Shown here piece by piece: positions 9,489-16,683 of a DNA stretch of 34,794 nt. The position numbers and the translations under genes are program-made. Origin of the DNA: Symbiobacterium sp. (lineage in GTDB: Bacteria > Bacillota > Sulfobacillia > UBA995 > UBA9673); the NCBI GenBank assembly GCA_020725405.1, contig DYFB01000008.1, positions 1 through 34,794 on the forward strand, written 5' to 3'. Below the pieces are notes generated by a model. That model was not told where the DNA came from. It saw only the letters and a program-made list of their open reading frames with translations, and ran no database searches. Position 1 is the first letter of the stretch; each line of letters begins with the position of its first letter.

Positions 9489-10363
9489 GTCCGTAGGAAC
9501 CTCCTCAGGGACAGCACGCTGCCCAACCCGCCGATGACGGCGCCGAGACCACAGAGGAGGAGCCCGAGTCGCCAGGCCAGCGGCAGGACCGGGACGACGG
9601 GGATGAACGAGACGGCCCGGTAGACGCCGTTGACAGCCCAGGCGTAGGCCTGCCAGGCCCCGATAGCGGCGATGGCCGCCCCGAGAAGACCGAGGAGCAT
9701 GCCCTCGAGGAGTAGCGGCCAGCGGATGAACCAGTCGGTCGCGCCGACGAGCTTCATTATGGAAATCTCCTCGCTCCGGGCGAGGATGGTCAGGCGCACC
9801 GTGTTGGAGATGACGAAGAGGGTGGCGATGACCATCAGACCGACGAGGACGAGACCGCCGAAGTGGATGGCCGAGGTCAGGGGAAGAAGCCGCTGGATGA
9901 GCTCACGCTGGTAGCCGACGTCCTCCACCCCACCGAGACCGGCGGCGGCCGCGGCGACATGCTCTATCCAGGCCGGACCCTGGGTGAAGACCCGGAACGA
10001 GTCGCGGAGGGGGTTCATCTCGTCGATGCCCTCCAGAAGATCGGCCCGCGGGCCGAGCTGCTGTCTCAGGGTGGCCAGGGCCTCCTCCTTGGAGACGTAG
10101 ATGACCTCGGTGACGCCCTCGAGGGCCTCGACCAGGGCCCGGAGATCCTCGAGAGCGGCCTCGTCGAGGCCGGCGCTCAGGTAGAGCCTGACCTCGAGCT
10201 CACCCTCGATGGTCTTGACCATGTGGTCCACGTTCACGGCCGCCAGAAGAAAGACGGCGAGGATGAAGAGGGAGACGGCGACCGTCGTGGTCGAGGCCAG
10301 GCTCATCAGGGCGTTGCGCCTGACGCTCACCAGCGCCTCGCCGAGGATCATCCGGACGCCCAC
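9485..10363 (-). CDS. ftsX: Cell division protein FtsX
   Basis: FtsX is the membrane subunit of the FtsEX complex, which couples cytoplasmic ATP hydrolysis to extracellular peptidoglycan hydrolase activation. The product of about 292 residues has one N-terminal membrane segment (TTVAVSLFILAVFLLAAV), an extracellular domain with the typical EVRLYL and EVIYVSKEEAL elements, and three C-terminal membrane segments. The motif RSEEISIMKLVGATDWFIR, diagnostic of FtsX, lies in the cytoplasmic loop between them. I chose the GTG at 10363 because a GGGGAGGGGGAGGGG purine tract sits directly upstream; ATG at 10351 is the alternative. It follows ftsE with a short gap and overlaps the EnvC-like gene. Confidence 0.95.
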   Translation of the reverse strand: MGVRMILGEALVSVRRNALMSLASTTTVAVSLFILAVFLLAAVNVDHMVKTIEGELEVRLYLSAGLDEAALEDLRALVEALEGVTEVIYVSKEEALATLRQQLGPRADLLEGIDEMNPLRDSFRVFTQGPAWIEHVAAAAAGLGGVEDVGYQRELIQRLLPLTSAIHFGGLVLVGLMVIATLFVISNTVRLTILARSEEISIMKLVGATDWFIRWPLLLEGMLLGLLGAAIAAIGAWQAYAWAVNGVYRAVSFIPVVPVLPLAWRLGLLLCGLGAVIGGLGSVLSLRRFLRT

Positions 10364-10382
10364 GCCCCTCCCCCTCCCCTCT

Positions 10383-11063
10383 CTACTGGCTGTAGTCCCC
10401 GCGCTGGCGGTCCCGGACAAGACGGCCGTGGTCCAGGGTGATGACGCGCCGGCGGGCGGCGTCGACGATAGCCTTGGCGTGGGTAGCCATGAGGACCGTC
10501 GTTCCGCGCCGGTTTATCTCCAGCAGCAACTGGACTATCTCCCACGAGGTTGCGGGGTCCAGGTTGCCGGTGGGCTCGTCAGCCAGCAGGACCAGGGGGT
10601 GGTTGACGATGGCCCGGGCCAGAGCGGCCCGCTGCTGCTCGCCGCCGGAGAGCTCGGCCGGGTAGGCTTCGCCCTTGTCGACCAGGCCGACGAGCTCCAA
10701 CGTCGCCGGAACGCGCCGGGCTATCTCCTTTGGGCTCGCCCCGACGACCCGCATGGCGAAGGCGACGTTCTCGTAGGCCGTCTTGCGCGGGAGGAGCTTG
10801 AAGTCCTGGAACACCACGCCGATGTTCCGCCTGAGGTAGGGCACGGCCGCCGGCCGGAGCTTGGAGACGTTGACTCCGTTCACGAAGACGTAGCCGCTCG
10901 TGGGAAGAGTCTCCCGGTAGACCAGGCGGACCAGCGTGGATTTGCCGGCCCCGCTCGGTCCCACGACGAAGGCGAACTCGCCCTTGGGTATGGTCGCCGT
11001 GATGCCGTGAAGGGCTGCCGTGCCGTTCGGGTAGCTCTTGGAGACGTCGTAGAACTCGATCAC
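10383..11063 (-). CDS. ftsE: Cell division ATP-binding protein FtsE
   Basis: FtsE is the ATPase of FtsEX. The 226-residue ABC protein has Walker A GPSGAGKST (residues 35-43), the Q-loop (VFQDFKLL), the signature LSGGEQQ (138-144), Walker B with the catalytic Glu (LLADEPTG, 159-166) and the switch His195 (MATHAK). The length and the N-terminal MIEFYDVSKSYPNGTAAL are typical of FtsE. The GTG start has GGAGGGG 7 bases upstream. It is the first gene of the ftsE-ftsX-EnvC unit and lies about 197 bases downstream of the predicted start of a sigma-H-like promoter. In B. subtilis FtsEX is needed for timely entry into sporulation, which makes that promoter biologically plausible. Confidence 0.97.
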   Translation of the reverse strand: MIEFYDVSKSYPNGTAALHGITATIPKGEFAFVVGPSGAGKSTLVRLVYRETLPTSGYVFVNGVNVSKLRPAAVPYLRRNIGVVFQDFKLLPRKTAYENVAFAMRVVGASPKEIARRVPATLELVGLVDKGEAYPAELSGGEQQRAALARAIVNHPLVLLADEPTGNLDPATSWEIVQLLLEINRRGTTVLMATHAKAIVDAARRRVITLDHGRLVRDRQRGDYSQ

Positions 11064-11099
11064 GGGGCGGCCCCTCCTCCGCTGCCGGCATAGGGCGGC

Positions 11100-11154
11100 G
11101 GGGCCCCGGACGCCGAGGCCCCCGGCCCGGACCCGGACAAAGGCCGGGCGGGCC
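11100..11154 (-). promoter_or_regulatory. Structured 5' leader of ftsE with two hairpins
   Basis: Between the predicted transcription start and the ftsE start codon the minus strand can form two G+C-rich hairpins. The stronger (11124-11154) has an 11-bp stem interrupted by a 2-nt bulge and a 7-nt loop. The second (11100-11122) pairs GGGGCC with GGCCCC around an 11-nt loop and lies about 37 bases before the GTG. No U-run follows either, so factor-independent termination is not obvious. They could affect translation, pausing or mRNA stability. No riboswitch family is recognised. Confidence 0.4.
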
Positions 11155-11257
11155 CGAAGAGAAAACAGAAGACAGCTAAAACGAGGTGCTCCCCAATGCG
11201 CAGCGATATCCGAAGAAGGCCGCTTCAGTGGTTATGTAAAACGCGGCTCTTATGTGT

Positions 11258-11281
11258 GGTCCTGGAGAATTCGACAGGACC
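11258..11281. promoter_or_regulatory. Inverted repeat overlapping the ftsE promoter
   Basis: A perfect 7-bp inverted repeat, GGTCCTG and CAGGACC with a 10-base centre, spans the -10 element and likely start site of the sigma-H-like promoter. A second inverted repeat (CCCCCC 11280-11285 and GGGGGG 11300-11305) flanks the -35 element and shares two bases with it. A dimeric repressor could bind here, but no candidate regulator is encoded in the window. Confidence 0.35.
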
Positions 11282-11295
11282 CCCCGATATCCTTC
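11267..11295 (-). promoter_or_regulatory. Sigma-H-like promoter of ftsE-ftsX
   Basis: On the minus strand GAAGGATAT (11295-11287), an 11-base spacer and GTCGAATTC (11275-11267) match the sigma-H consensus RnAGGAwWW, 11-12 bases, RnnGAATwW almost completely. Only the last -10 base differs. Transcription would begin near 11260 and produce a leader of about 197 nt before ftsE. No sigma-A promoter is evident in the same gap. Confidence 0.65.
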
Positions 11296-11342
11296 AAATG
11301 GGGGGCAAGGTTCGCGGGGAAACGTCAGGAAATGCTAAGCCG

Positions 11343-12296
11343 CTAGGCCCTCTTCAGGCTCACCGCCTTCCTCGCCGCATCGGCGACGGCCCGGGGCGTC
11401 AGGCCGTAAGCCTCGAGGAGTTCATCGGGCCGGCCCGACCGGCCGAAGCGGTCGGCAACCCCGACCCGGACCACGGGCACCGGCAGGGTCCCGGAGAGGA
11501 ACTCGGCGACCGCGCCCCCCAGACCACCGATGACGCTGTGCTCCTCGGCCGTGACCACGGCCCCGGTGCGGGCGGCCACGGCGAGCAGGGTCTCCTCGTC
11601 GAGAGGCTTCAGGGTCGAGGCGTTGACCACGGCGGCGAGGACCCCGTCGGCGGCTAGGGACAGAGCGGCCTGGAGACAGATGTCGACCATTATGCCCGAG
11701 GCGACCAGGGCCACGTCCCGCCCTTCCTTCAGGACGTCGTAGCGGCCGATGGTGAACGACCGGCCGTCCGGGTAGATCACCGGGACCGGCGCCCGCCCCA
11801 GCCGGAGGTAGACGGGTCCCGGGTGGGCGACGGCCGCCCGGACCGCGGCCCTGGTCTCGGGACCGTCCGCCGGGACGATGACGGTCAGGTTCGGCAGAAC
11901 GCGGGCAAGGGCCAGGTCCTCGAGCGCCTGGTGGCTGGCCCCGTCTTCGCCCACGGTCAGCCCCGCGTGGGTCGCGGCGATCTTCACTCCGAGGGCGGGG
12001 TAGGCGACGGACATCCGGATCTGGTCGTAGACCCGACCCGGGGCGAAGACGGCAAAGGTGCTGGCGAACGGTATCTTTCCGGCCGCCGCCAGGCCAGCGG
12101 CGATGCCGATCATGTTGGCCTCGGCTATCCCGGTGTTGAAGAACCGCTCGGGGAAAACCCGGGCGAAGAGGCTTGTCTTTGTCGAGCCCGAGAGGTCCGC
12201 GTCGAGAACGACGATGTCCGGATTCTCCCGCCCGATTTCGACGAGTTCCTCCCCGTAGGCGTCACGGGTCGCCATACGCCTGGTCTCGGCGGCCAT
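11343..12296 (-). CDS. Transketolase, C-terminal (pyrimidine-binding) subunit
   Basis: This 317-residue protein is the C-terminal half of a split transketolase. It supplies the pyrimidine-binding domain and the C-terminal domain, and would pair with the upstream subunit to move two-carbon units between sugar phosphates. The conserved TPP-activating glutamate is Glu59 (NTGIAEANMIGIAAGLA), followed by TFAVFAPGR and the THAGLTVGEDGASHQALEDL loop. Its ATG overlaps the stop of the N-terminal subunit by one base (TGATG). Upstream in-frame residues are low-complexity Gly/Arg/Pro and antisense-like, so I placed the start at MAAETRRMATRDAYG. Whether it serves the pentose phosphate pathway or another ketol transfer cannot be told from sequence. 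Confidence 0.92.
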   Translation of the reverse strand: MAAETRRMATRDAYGEELVEIGRENPDIVVLDADLSGSTKTSLFARVFPERFFNTGIAEANMIGIAAGLAAAGKIPFASTFAVFAPGRVYDQIRMSVAYPALGVKIAATHAGLTVGEDGASHQALEDLALARVLPNLTVIVPADGPETRAAVRAAVAHPGPVYLRLGRAPVPVIYPDGRSFTIGRYDVLKEGRDVALVASGIMVDICLQAALSLAADGVLAAVVNASTLKPLDEETLLAVAARTGAVVTAEEHSVIGGLGGAVAEFLSGTLPVPVVRVGVADRFGRSGRPDELLEAYGLTPRAVADAARKAVSLKRA

Positions 12297-13249
12297 CAGC
12301 CCCGCCCCCCTCCCTTGCCTTTCCTGGTCCCGCTCCTGCCGTCCCGCCCTGGGCCCGGACCACCCGGAGCGGCCCCGGCCGTTCCAGGGCTCTCCGGGCC
12401 TCCCGAAGCCCCGAGAGCCCGCAGGGCCTCCTCCAGCTGCTCTCCGGATGGGGCCTTCCCGTGCCACTCGGCCCGGTTCTCCATGAAGCCGACCCCCCGC
12501 CCTTTGACCGTCCGGGCGAGGATGACCGTAGGGCGGCCGGGCTGGCGGTCGGCCGTCTCCAGGGCGTCAAGAATCTGGACCATGTCGTGCCCGTCGATGG
12601 AGAGGACGTTCCAGCCGAAGGCTCGCCACTTGTCGACCAGCGGCGAGATTGACATAACCTCCTCCACCGGGCCGTCGATCTGAAGGCCGTTGCAGTCGAC
12701 AATGGCCGTAAGGTTGTCCAGCTTAAAGTGGACGGCGGACATGGCCGCCTCCCAGACCTGCCCCTCCTGGAGCTCCCCGTCGCCGAGCATTACGTAAACC
12801 CGCCAGGCGGCCCGGTCGAGCTTCGCAGCCGCGGCCAGACCGACCCCGAAGGAGAGCCCCTGGCCGAGAGAGCCGGTCGACGCCTCGACGCCCGGGGTGC
12901 TCTTCATGTCCGGATGTCCCTGGAGGATGGAGCCGAGACGCCTGAGACCTCGGAGCTCCTCGACCGGGAAGAAGCCGCGCTCGGCGAGGACGGCGTAGAG
13001 GGCCGGAGCGGCGTGTCCCTTGGAGAGCACGAAGCGGTCCCGCTCCGGCCAGGCCGGATCCGCGGGGTTGAGCCTCAGCACGCGGAAATACAGGGCTGTC
13101 AAGAGGTCGGCCGCGGACAGCGACCCTCCCGGGTGGCCCGACCCGGCCAGGCCGATCATCCCGATGATGTGGCGCCGCACCCGGGCGGCGACCTGCCGGA
13201 GCTCCTCCGGACCGGCCCGGGGCCCGGTCAGACTCGTCGTTCCGCTCAA
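12296..13249 (-). CDS. Transketolase, N-terminal (TPP/PP-binding) subunit
   Basis: This 317-residue protein binds the thiamine pyrophosphate diphosphate group. It carries the phosphate-site histidines His39 (GSGHPGGSLS), His79 (SKGHAAPALYA) and His112 (GHPDMKSTPG), the GSLGQGLSFG motif, and the GDG...N metal-binding motif starting at residue 156 (MLGDGELQEGQVWEAA) and ending at Asn187. The C-terminal 45 residues are a Gly/Pro/Arg-rich tail outside the fold. The TTG start overlaps the stop of the DUF5693-TagA gene by 4 bases, so the split transketolase is co-transcribed with a wall-polymer glycosyltransferase. A supply of sugar precursors for the polymer is possible but unproven. Confidence 0.92.
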   Translation of the reverse strand: MSGTTSLTGPRAGPEELRQVAARVRRHIIGMIGLAGSGHPGGSLSAADLLTALYFRVLRLNPADPAWPERDRFVLSKGHAAPALYAVLAERGFFPVEELRGLRRLGSILQGHPDMKSTPGVEASTGSLGQGLSFGVGLAAAAKLDRAAWRVYVMLGDGELQEGQVWEAAMSAVHFKLDNLTAIVDCNGLQIDGPVEEVMSISPLVDKWRAFGWNVLSIDGHDMVQILDALETADRQPGRPTVILARTVKGRGVGFMENRAEWHGKAPSGEQLEEALRALGASGGPESPGTAGAAPGGPGPGRDGRSGTRKGKGGGRG

Positions 13250-16002
13250 CGTTCTTCACCGCCACTCTCCGACCCGGACCCGGGGCTCGTCATCCTGGAT
13301 CGGGGCGCCCGCCCGAAGGCGGCTCCCAGAACCGCGAGGACGAAGCCGGCGAGAGCCGGCACCCGCCTGAGACGGGCCCGGGGGCTCGACAAGATGCGAT
13401 ACAGCCACTCAAGGTTCAGCCGCCGGACCCACGCCGGCGCCCTCCGGGTGTCCCCGGAGAGGACGTCCAGAGAACCGCCGGCTCCCACGGCGACCACGCC
13501 GCCCAAGGCTCCTCGCCGCGCCGCGAGCCAGAGCTCTTGCTTGGGACTGCCGAGGCCGGCCACGAGGAGTTCGGGCCCGGCCGCCCGGATGGCCTCGACA
13601 ACCTCGTCGTCATCGGTGAAGTAGCCGTGTTCCGTTCCGACGACCCGGAGGCCGGGATAGCGAGCCGCCAGCGCGGCCGCCGCTCGTGCGGCGACCCCCG
13701 GGCGGGAGCCGAGGAGGAAGACCCGTAGAGGCCCGCTCTCACGGGTACGCTTGAAGAGCCCGGTGAGGAGGTCGACCCCCGCGACCCGGGTGGCCAGAGG
13801 TCGCCGGCTCAGGACCCGGGAGGCCAGGACGACTCCGACGCCGTCCGGGACCAGGAGGTCGGCCGAGTTGAGGACGGCCCGGAACGAGGCGTCCCGGCTG
13901 GCCCGGTAGAGCATCTCCGGGTTCGGCGTGAAGACAAGGCGGGCCCCACCGGTCCGTCCGGCCTCCCGGATGAGGTCGGATACCTGGGCCACGGCTCCGT
14001 CGAGGCTGACCCGATGGATCCGCACCCCGAGAATGTCGACGGCAGCGGGCCGGGCGTTGGGCCAGGTGTCGGACGGAGACCCGGGTCCGTCCGGTCCGCT
14101 CCGGAGGCCGGAGCCGCCGCTAGGCCGCTGCCGGGGGAGAAACGCGGACGTGACCCAGACTGCAGCCAAGCCCAGAGCCAGGCCCAGGAGGGCGCCGTTC
14201 GCTGTGCGGGCGAAGGTGAGGGCCAGCGGAGTCCGGACGTGCTCGAAAGAGTTGACAACGGAGACCAGGCCGACGGCCCCGACCGCCGCCCAGGCCGGGA
14301 GCCACCGCCTCCGACCCGTCCAGGCGAGGTAGGTCCCCAGGATGAGAGCGGGATGGCCGACGAGGAACTCCTTCAGGCGGGGTTGGGCGTAGAGGGCTCG
14401 ATCGAGCCAGGTCCTCACGGCCACCTCGGCCGACGTCACCGGAAGCCACGGCTGGTCGCCCGACCGGCCGACGTAGACCACCGCCGCCAGGCCCACAGCC
14501 AAGGCCAGGAAAACATGGCCGACCTCCAGGGGCCTCCCGGCGAGGGAGCGGAGCTGACGCCCCAGGGACCGGAGACGCGCGCCGGGCCCATCCGAGGAGC
14601 CCGACGCGAGCCAGGCCGCGCCTCCAAGGACGGCGACGGGCGGGACGACATAAGATAGCTTCACCCCGCGGAAGTACTGGATCTCCATGGCGAAACTGGC
14701 CTCGGCCATGAACCCGGCCACGACCAGCCCGCCCAGGACGGCCACACCGACGGCCGCGCCGACGTGTCGCAGGCCGGCCAGCCACGGATGCGGCCGCTCC
14801 CGAATCCCTTCGCCGGTGGGCTCGAACCACCGTGCGGCCACCCACAGCCCGGCCAGGGTCGGGTAGACGAGAGCGGCCCAAAGGGCGCCGAGTTTCCGCA
14901 CCGAAGGCTCGACTCCTCCGCCCCACCCCCCCAGGAGGGTGACCGCCGTCAGCCCGACGAGGGCGGCCGTCAGCGCGGCTCCTACCTTCGGAGCCCTCCT
15001 CCACCGGCCGAGGCGCCCCAGAGACAGGAGATCGAGGGTAAGGAGGGTCGCCGCCCAAGGCCCCAGGACGAGGACGACGAGTAGCGCCGGCGGCGCGGTA
15101 AAGGCCCCGGACGCGGGCCGCGCCGGGCCGACCTGGAAGCCGCCCCGTTCGAGGGCCCGCCGGACTTCCTCAACATAACGCAGGTTCGCCGCCAGGAGTC
15201 CGGTCTCACCCCCGGCCCCCGGGCGGGTCGTCCACCAGGCCGGAGGCTCGGTGGGAAAGCCGTAGAGGTCGAGCCAGACAGCCCGAAGGCTGCGCTCCTT
15301 GACCGAACGGGCTATCTTCGCCGCCACCCGTTCGGGCGAGTGCGCGCCGACGGCCGGAGGGTGATAGATCCGGACGAACGCGTAATCGAGAAGGGCCGCC
15401 AGCCGCTCGGTCCCGGCGAGGGGGACATAGCTCAGCTGGCTCGGGTCCTCCACGAGACCGACCTCGAGGCCGAGCTCCTTCAGGCCGGCGACAGTCCGCC
15501 CGAGAGCCGCCGGGTAGCCGGGGATGGCCTCGCCGTCGAAGACGACGATTCCGGCGACGACGCCTCGGGCGACGAAGGAGCCGATCCCGTCGAGGAGAGC
15601 CTCAACCTCCGCTTCCGTCTGGCCGGCCCGTCCCCGGAGGAGGGGAGCGTACCGGGGCCCACCCGGCCGGCCGAGAGCTGGACCGCGCTCGGCCTCCAGG
15701 CTCGCGGCGAAGGCCGGGTCGGCGATGACCGAAGTCAGTCCGGCGCGGGCGAAGCTTTCGAGGACTTCGGCCACGGGCCGCCCCTCCCGGTCAGCCACCT
15801 GGACGACGGCGCCGAGCTCGGCCGCCAGCTCGACCGTCCAGCCCTGGGCCCGGTCATGGGCGATCCGGGGTCCCACGGCCAGCAGGGCGGCCAGGCCGGC
15901 CAGAGCGAGCAGGACACGCAGGACTGAGCGCACAGGTGGCGGCCACAGCGGTGGATGGGCCGCGCCGCCCGGGACTCCCGTCAGCGAATCTCCACTCCCC
16001 AT
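13246..16002 (-). CDS. DUF5693 membrane protein fused to TagA/WecG glycosyltransferase
   Basis: This 918-residue protein joins two families. Residues about 25-630 are DUF5693-like: a signal anchor, an extracytoplasmic domain (about 45-300) and a polytopic membrane region. That region holds GRSGDQPWLPV (near 516), LKEFLVGHPALILG (near 546) and a VNSFEHVRTP segment, all shared with the giant DUF5693 protein at 20989. After a Pro/Gly/Ser linker, residues about 655-895 form a complete WecG/TagA/CpsF (GT26) domain with TPNPEML, VPDGVGVV, RVAGVDLL, VAGLGSPKQELWLA and LEWLYRI motifs. TagA-type enzymes add ManNAc or a related sugar to undecaprenyl-linked primers. The fusion places DUF5693 in polymer assembly. 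The start lies 3 bases after the preceding stop with no clear ribosome-binding site, so re-initiation is likely. Confidence 0.88.
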   Translation of the reverse strand: MGSGDSLTGVPGGAAHPPLWPPPVRSVLRVLLALAGLAALLAVGPRIAHDRAQGWTVELAAELGAVVQVADREGRPVAEVLESFARAGLTSVIADPAFAASLEAERGPALGRPGGPRYAPLLRGRAGQTEAEVEALLDGIGSFVARGVVAGIVVFDGEAIPGYPAALGRTVAGLKELGLEVGLVEDPSQLSYVPLAGTERLAALLDYAFVRIYHPPAVGAHSPERVAAKIARSVKERSLRAVWLDLYGFPTEPPAWWTTRPGAGGETGLLAANLRYVEEVRRALERGGFQVGPARPASGAFTAPPALLVVLVLGPWAATLLTLDLLSLGRLGRWRRAPKVGAALTAALVGLTAVTLLGGWGGGVEPSVRKLGALWAALVYPTLAGLWVAARWFEPTGEGIRERPHPWLAGLRHVGAAVGVAVLGGLVVAGFMAEASFAMEIQYFRGVKLSYVVPPVAVLGGAAWLASGSSDGPGARLRSLGRQLRSLAGRPLEVGHVFLALAVGLAAVVYVGRSGDQPWLPVTSAEVAVRTWLDRALYAQPRLKEFLVGHPALILGTYLAWTGRRRWLPAWAAVGAVGLVSVVNSFEHVRTPLALTFARTANGALLGLALGLAAVWVTSAFLPRQRPSGGSGLRSGPDGPGSPSDTWPNARPAAVDILGVRIHRVSLDGAVAQVSDLIREAGRTGGARLVFTPNPEMLYRASRDASFRAVLNSADLLVPDGVGVVLASRVLSRRPLATRVAGVDLLTGLFKRTRESGPLRVFLLGSRPGVAARAAAALAARYPGLRVVGTEHGYFTDDDEVVEAIRAAGPELLVAGLGSPKQELWLAARRGALGGVVAVGAGGSLDVLSGDTRRAPAWVRRLNLEWLYRILSSPRARLRRVPALAGFVLAVLGAAFGRAPRSRMTSPGSGSESGGEER

Positions 16003-16005
16003 AGG

Positions 16006-16440
16006 CTAGCGAATCTCGTACTCCCCGCGCACCAAGAGAATGACCTCGGTGACGGCCCGCAATCCCCGCCCGTCGCTCCGGGGGACCACCAGGAGATGGT
16101 TGGCCCGAACCGCTTCCTGTTCCTTTCTGTCAACACCGGCCGTGACGTCGGCCAGGCCGCCGGCCTGGGAGGCGATGACCCTGGCCTGACCGGCTCGGAG
16201 GATGATCTCGGTCCCCTCCGACCCGATAAGGTCCCGGCCGGCCGGCACGACGACGAGGCGCCACCGGAAGAGGCTGTCCACATAACTCTTGGCCACGAGC
16301 GGGTCGCCCTCGGTGCCCGGCGCGGCGGCCAGCGAGGCCGCGGCCCGGCCCGCCAGGAAGCTCGTAGTGACGAGGAGAATGGTAGCGACCACAGCGAGAA
16401 GAATATTCCTGAGTGTAGGTGTAATGGTGGCCCTTGGCAA
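16006..16440 (-). CDS. Conserved membrane-anchored protein of unknown function
   Basis: This 144-residue protein has one N-terminal hydrophobic segment (about residues 10-36), probably an uncleaved signal anchor, and an exported domain. That domain contains EGDPLVAKSYVDSLFRW, a GSEGTEIILRAGQARVIAS stretch and LLVVPRSDGRGLRAVTEV. I recognise the pattern as one common in Bacillota but know no function for it. The start is TTG with AGGAGG 9 bases upstream, which is convincing. The gene leads the operon of the TagA fusion and transketolase, and is divergent from the GT4 operon across a 243-bp gap. A role at the cell surface is inferred only from location and topology. Confidence 0.75.
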   Translation of the reverse strand: MPRATITPTLRNILLAVVATILLVTTSFLAGRAAASLAAAPGTEGDPLVAKSYVDSLFRWRLVVVPAGRDLIGSEGTEIILRAGQARVIASQAGGLADVTAGVDRKEQEAVRANHLLVVPRSDGRGLRAVTEVILLVRGEYEIR

Positions 16441-16519
16441 GGAAGGAAGCCTCCTGTTCAGCCGTGTGTAACCGGGGGCAACCTCAAAGTCAGCCGCCGG
16501 AAGTCAGCTGATGAGGCTG

Positions 16520-16549
16520 ACGTTCCATGACCGAATCCTCGAATCCTGC
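16520..16549 (-). promoter_or_regulatory. Weak sigma-H-like promoter candidate in the divergent gap
   Basis: In the 243-bp divergent gap (16441-16683) the minus strand has GCAGGATTC (16549-16541), a 12-base spacer and ATGGAACGT (16528-16520). This resembles a sigma-H promoter, with GAAC instead of GAAT in the -10. It would drive the operon starting at 16440. On the plus strand there is a TAGAAT but no -35 partner. No gene is evident in the gap. Confidence 0.25.
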
Positions 16550-16683
16550 CCTGACCTTTAGAATCCAGCAGTTATCTGGAGGGGTTCGCGAGGGGGCGCG
16601 GTAATGATTACGGTCGGCGCTCCGGCGGCCCGCGGCCCCTCCGCCGGCTCCAGGCAGGCCGCTCGAAGAAGGGACGGCTGGTC

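Noticed and set aside
12297-12467. A 57-residue N-terminal extension of the transketolase C-terminal subunit
   Set aside because: It overlaps the C-terminal tail of the N-terminal subunit in another frame and shows no conserved residues. The TGATG junction marks the start.
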